Assembly: GCA_900767505.1 (NCBI GenBank)
Contig: CAAFZG010000149.1
Location: 1-7,529, forward strand
From: Methanomassiliicoccales archaeon
GTDB lineage: Archaea > Thermoplasmatota > Thermoplasmata > Methanomassiliicoccales > Methanomethylophilaceae
DNA: 7,529 bases
Direction: 5' to 3'
Below, one piece after another: positions 5,831 to 7,529 of the stretch (the first letter of the stretch is position 1; the number at the start of each line of letters is the position of its first letter). A program made the position numbers and the translations under genes. The notes below the pieces were generated by a model, which saw only the letters and a list, made by a program, of their open reading frames with translations, did not search any database and was not told the origin of the DNA.

Positions 5831-7082
5831 CACGCCCGAGGGGTTCTCCGCAGAACTCCCCATCCTGCACCTGGACCTCGCCCCTGACCATAACTGTTTC
5901 GGGGAAGACCGCGCCGCATCCTCCGTACGGGGAATGGCCGCACCTGCTGTGGAGCGCCTTGACGTCTATCTGCGTGGCCTTCCTCATATCGTATATCTGT
6001 ATGTCCGCGTCGAATCCTTCGGCCAGTCTCCCCTTCCTGAGGGAGAACAGCCTTCCAGGGTTCTCCGCACCCATCGATACGGCGAGGGACATCGGGACGG
6101 TGCCTCTGCGGACCATGTCCATGATCATCGGCATGGTCGTCTCCACCCCGGGTATCCCCGACGGGGCCGCATCGAACTCCTGCGACTTCTCCTCCGCCGT
6201 GTGGGGGGCGTGGTCGGTGCCGATCATGTCCACATCGCCTTTGACGAATCTTGCGAAGAGCCTGTCGCGGTTCGCCAGGTCGCGTATGGGGGGATTGACC
6301 TTGTACTCGGCCCCTGTGAAACGGTCCACCTCGAACATGAGATGGTGCATGGTGACCTCCGTGGAGAATCCTGCAGACCTTGCCAGGTCCAGACCCTCGG
6401 GGGTCGTAATATGGCATATGTTCACCCGGGATCCTCCGAAGCTGTCGGCGAGCCTCCTGATGGCGTTCAGCTCCGCCTCGGCGGGACGGTTCCTCAGATG
6501 GTCCCTGGTGCACCCTTCCGGCGCCTTCTTGATCAGATGGTCGTCCTCCGCGTGGACGCTCAGACGCTTTCCGGTGGAGAGGGCGTTGCGGACGGCGGGG
6601 ATCATCTCCTCGTCGTCATCGAGGAGTATGTTGCCTGTCGTCGATCCCATGAACAGCTTGAAACCCGGGACCAGAGGTGCGATGGAAGCGGCATTGATGT
6701 TGGCTGTCACCGCCGCGAACAATCCGTAGTCCACATTGGCCCTGCCCCTGACCGAGGACTTCTTGTCCATCAGGGTCTGGAGGTCCGTGACCGGAGGCCT
6801 GGTGTTGGGCATGTCGAGGACGCATGTCACACCGCCGTAGGCCGCGGACAGCGTTCCCGTCCCGAAAGTCTCCTTGGCGGTCATCCCGGGATCGCGGAAG
6901 TGCACATGGGGATCGATGAATCCGGGGAGCATTATCTGACTGGTCCCCAGCTCTATGCGCTCGTCCCCTCCGCGCACCATGCTTCCCATGGTGACTATGC
7001 TGCCGTCGCAGATCCCGATCTCCGTGTAGCGGAGCTCCCCGTCCACGAAGGCACGGCCTGCGATAACCTTCTCGATGTCCAT
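5817..7082 (-). CDS. pyrC: Dihydroorotase
   Basis: Zinc amidohydrolase that interconverts carbamoyl aspartate and dihydroorotate, the third step of pyrimidine synthesis, in the cytoplasm. It has 421 residues from the ATG at 7082. Visible: DPHVHFRDPG (residues 57-66) with metal ligands H59 and H61, MPNTRPPVTD (91-100) for substrate binding, K142 in FKLFMGS as the likely carboxylated bridging lysine, H177 (SVHAED), H224 (ICHITTPEG), KVNPPIR (261-267), and catalytic D290 in GTDHAPH (288-294). These match class I dihydroorotase better than hydantoinase or allantoinase. ATG 7082 is preferred because GGGGGGTT lies about 5 nt before it; ATG 7106 would add 8 residues with a poor ribosome site. It begins 39 nt after the upstream gene's stop, so one transcript is likely. 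Confidence 0.94.
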   Translation of the reverse strand: MDIEKVIAGRAFVDGELRYTEIGICDGSIVTMGSMVRGGDERIELGTSQIMLPGFIDPHVHFRDPGMTAKETFGTGTLSAAYGGVTCVLDMPNTRPPVTDLQTLMDKKSSVRGRANVDYGLFAAVTANINAASIAPLVPGFKLFMGSTTGNILLDDDEEMIPAVRNALSTGKRLSVHAEDDHLIKKAPEGCTRDHLRNRPAEAELNAIRRLADSFGGSRVNICHITTPEGLDLARSAGFSTEVTMHHLMFEVDRFTGAEYKVNPPIRDLANRDRLFARFVKGDVDMIGTDHAPHTAEEKSQEFDAAPSGIPGVETTMPMIMDMVRRGTVPMSLAVSMGAENPGRLFSLRKGRLAEGFDADIQIYDMRKATQIDVKALHSRCGHSPYGGCGAVFPETVMVRGEVQVQDGEFCGEPLGRDVCG

Positions 7083-7121
7083 ACCGAACCCCCCGACCGC
7101 TCCCATAGCCTGTGCGGAGGA

Positions 7122-7529
7122 TCACTCCTCGGCATCGTCGGTCGGTTCGGCGTTGATCTGTACCTTCTGGACCTTCTTCGCGCCGCAGGACTCGTTGGCC
7201 TTGCAGGCGGTGGCCTTGAACTCCTTCTCGGCGGTCTCTGCGGATCCCTTCATGAAATCCGGTACGGGGGCCTTCTGCATCATGGCGGACATGCCCATCA
7301 TGAACTCCATCCCCATCGTGAAGAAGTGCCTCTGGACCTCGGGGTCCATGAACATGTTGTAGGTGGTTTTGAAGAACTCCTCGGTATGGGCCTTCACGGC
7401 CTCTGCGGACTCCTGCGCAACATCGGCCGCTGTCTTGGCCGTGCCCCTGGCGACGGAGACAGCATCGGTGAAGCCTTCCTTCTGAAGCTCCATGATGCTC
7501 TCGATCAGCTCCTTGTTCTTCGATACGAA
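7122..7529 (-). CDS. Unrecognised methionine-rich, helical hypothetical protein (5' end off window)
   Basis: An open frame of 135 codons runs off the right edge. The first ATG inside the window (7493) lacks a well-spaced ribosome site, and 12 further in-frame codons continue to the edge, so the true start probably lies outside. I do not recognise the family. The part seen begins with an Ala/Lys/Glu-rich segment, likely amphipathic helix and loosely phasin-like (AVSVARGTAKTAADVAQESAEAV, within 7428-7493). A methionine cluster (MGMEFMMGMSAMM) follows, then a polar tail with two cysteines (ACKANESC) and an acidic end. The clustered Met and aromatic residues could be a lipid- or membrane-contacting face, but there is no long clean transmembrane span. 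It lies just upstream of pyrC in the same direction. Partial, function unknown. Confidence 0.7.
   Translation of the reverse strand, partial: FVSKNKELIESIMELQKEGFTDAVSVARGTAKTAADVAQESAEAVKAHTEEFFKTTYNMFMDPEVQRHFFTMGMEFMMGMSAMMQKAPVPDFMKGSAETAEKEFKATACKANESCGAKKVQKVQINAEPTDDAEE

Overview
The window reads as archaeal chromosomal DNA, fairly GC-rich and gene-dense, with every real gene on the minus strand. Archaeal identity rests on a ribosomal protein L37e gene, a geranylgeranyl reductase with its small ferredoxin, a radical SAM protein resembling tetraether lipid synthase, and AT-rich TATA-type elements where promoters are expected. The best guess is a methanogen-related Euryarchaeote/Thermoplasmatota, possibly Methanomassiliicoccales. 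That placement is inference from recalled protein style and gene content; no taxonomic marker in the window proves it.

In transcription order (right to left) there are three groups. (1) 7529-4709: the C-terminal part of an unrecognised methionine-rich protein, then dihydroorotase (pyrC), then a YkgJ-type cysteine-cluster protein with a long unassigned C-terminal region. The spacing is tight and the last two genes overlap. (2) 4608-2913: a 206-nt intergenic region with a TATA-like box and a perfect 17-bp palindrome, then rpl37e and purF separated by 9 nt. (3) 2860-1: a TATA box almost on top of the start codon, then a three-gene membrane-lipid operon. It holds a putative tetraether synthase (tes), a 54-residue 2[4Fe-4S] ferredoxin and a geranylgeranyl reductase cut by the left edge.

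Group 3 is the most coherent functional unit. The reductase saturates isoprenoid chains of archaeal lipids using ferredoxin electrons, and Tes then joins two saturated chains end to end to make membrane-spanning lipids, also needing low-potential electrons. PyrC and PurF are the nucleotide genes (pyrimidine ring closure and the first step of purine synthesis) and sit in different transcription units. L37e ties purine supply to ribosome production by operon membership.

No RNA gene, CRISPR array, insertion sequence or attachment site was seen. The only gene-free stretch over 100 nt is 4503-4708. The least explained material is the C-terminal two thirds of the YkgJ-type protein, the methionine-rich protein at the right edge, and the palindrome over the rpl37e-purF promoter.
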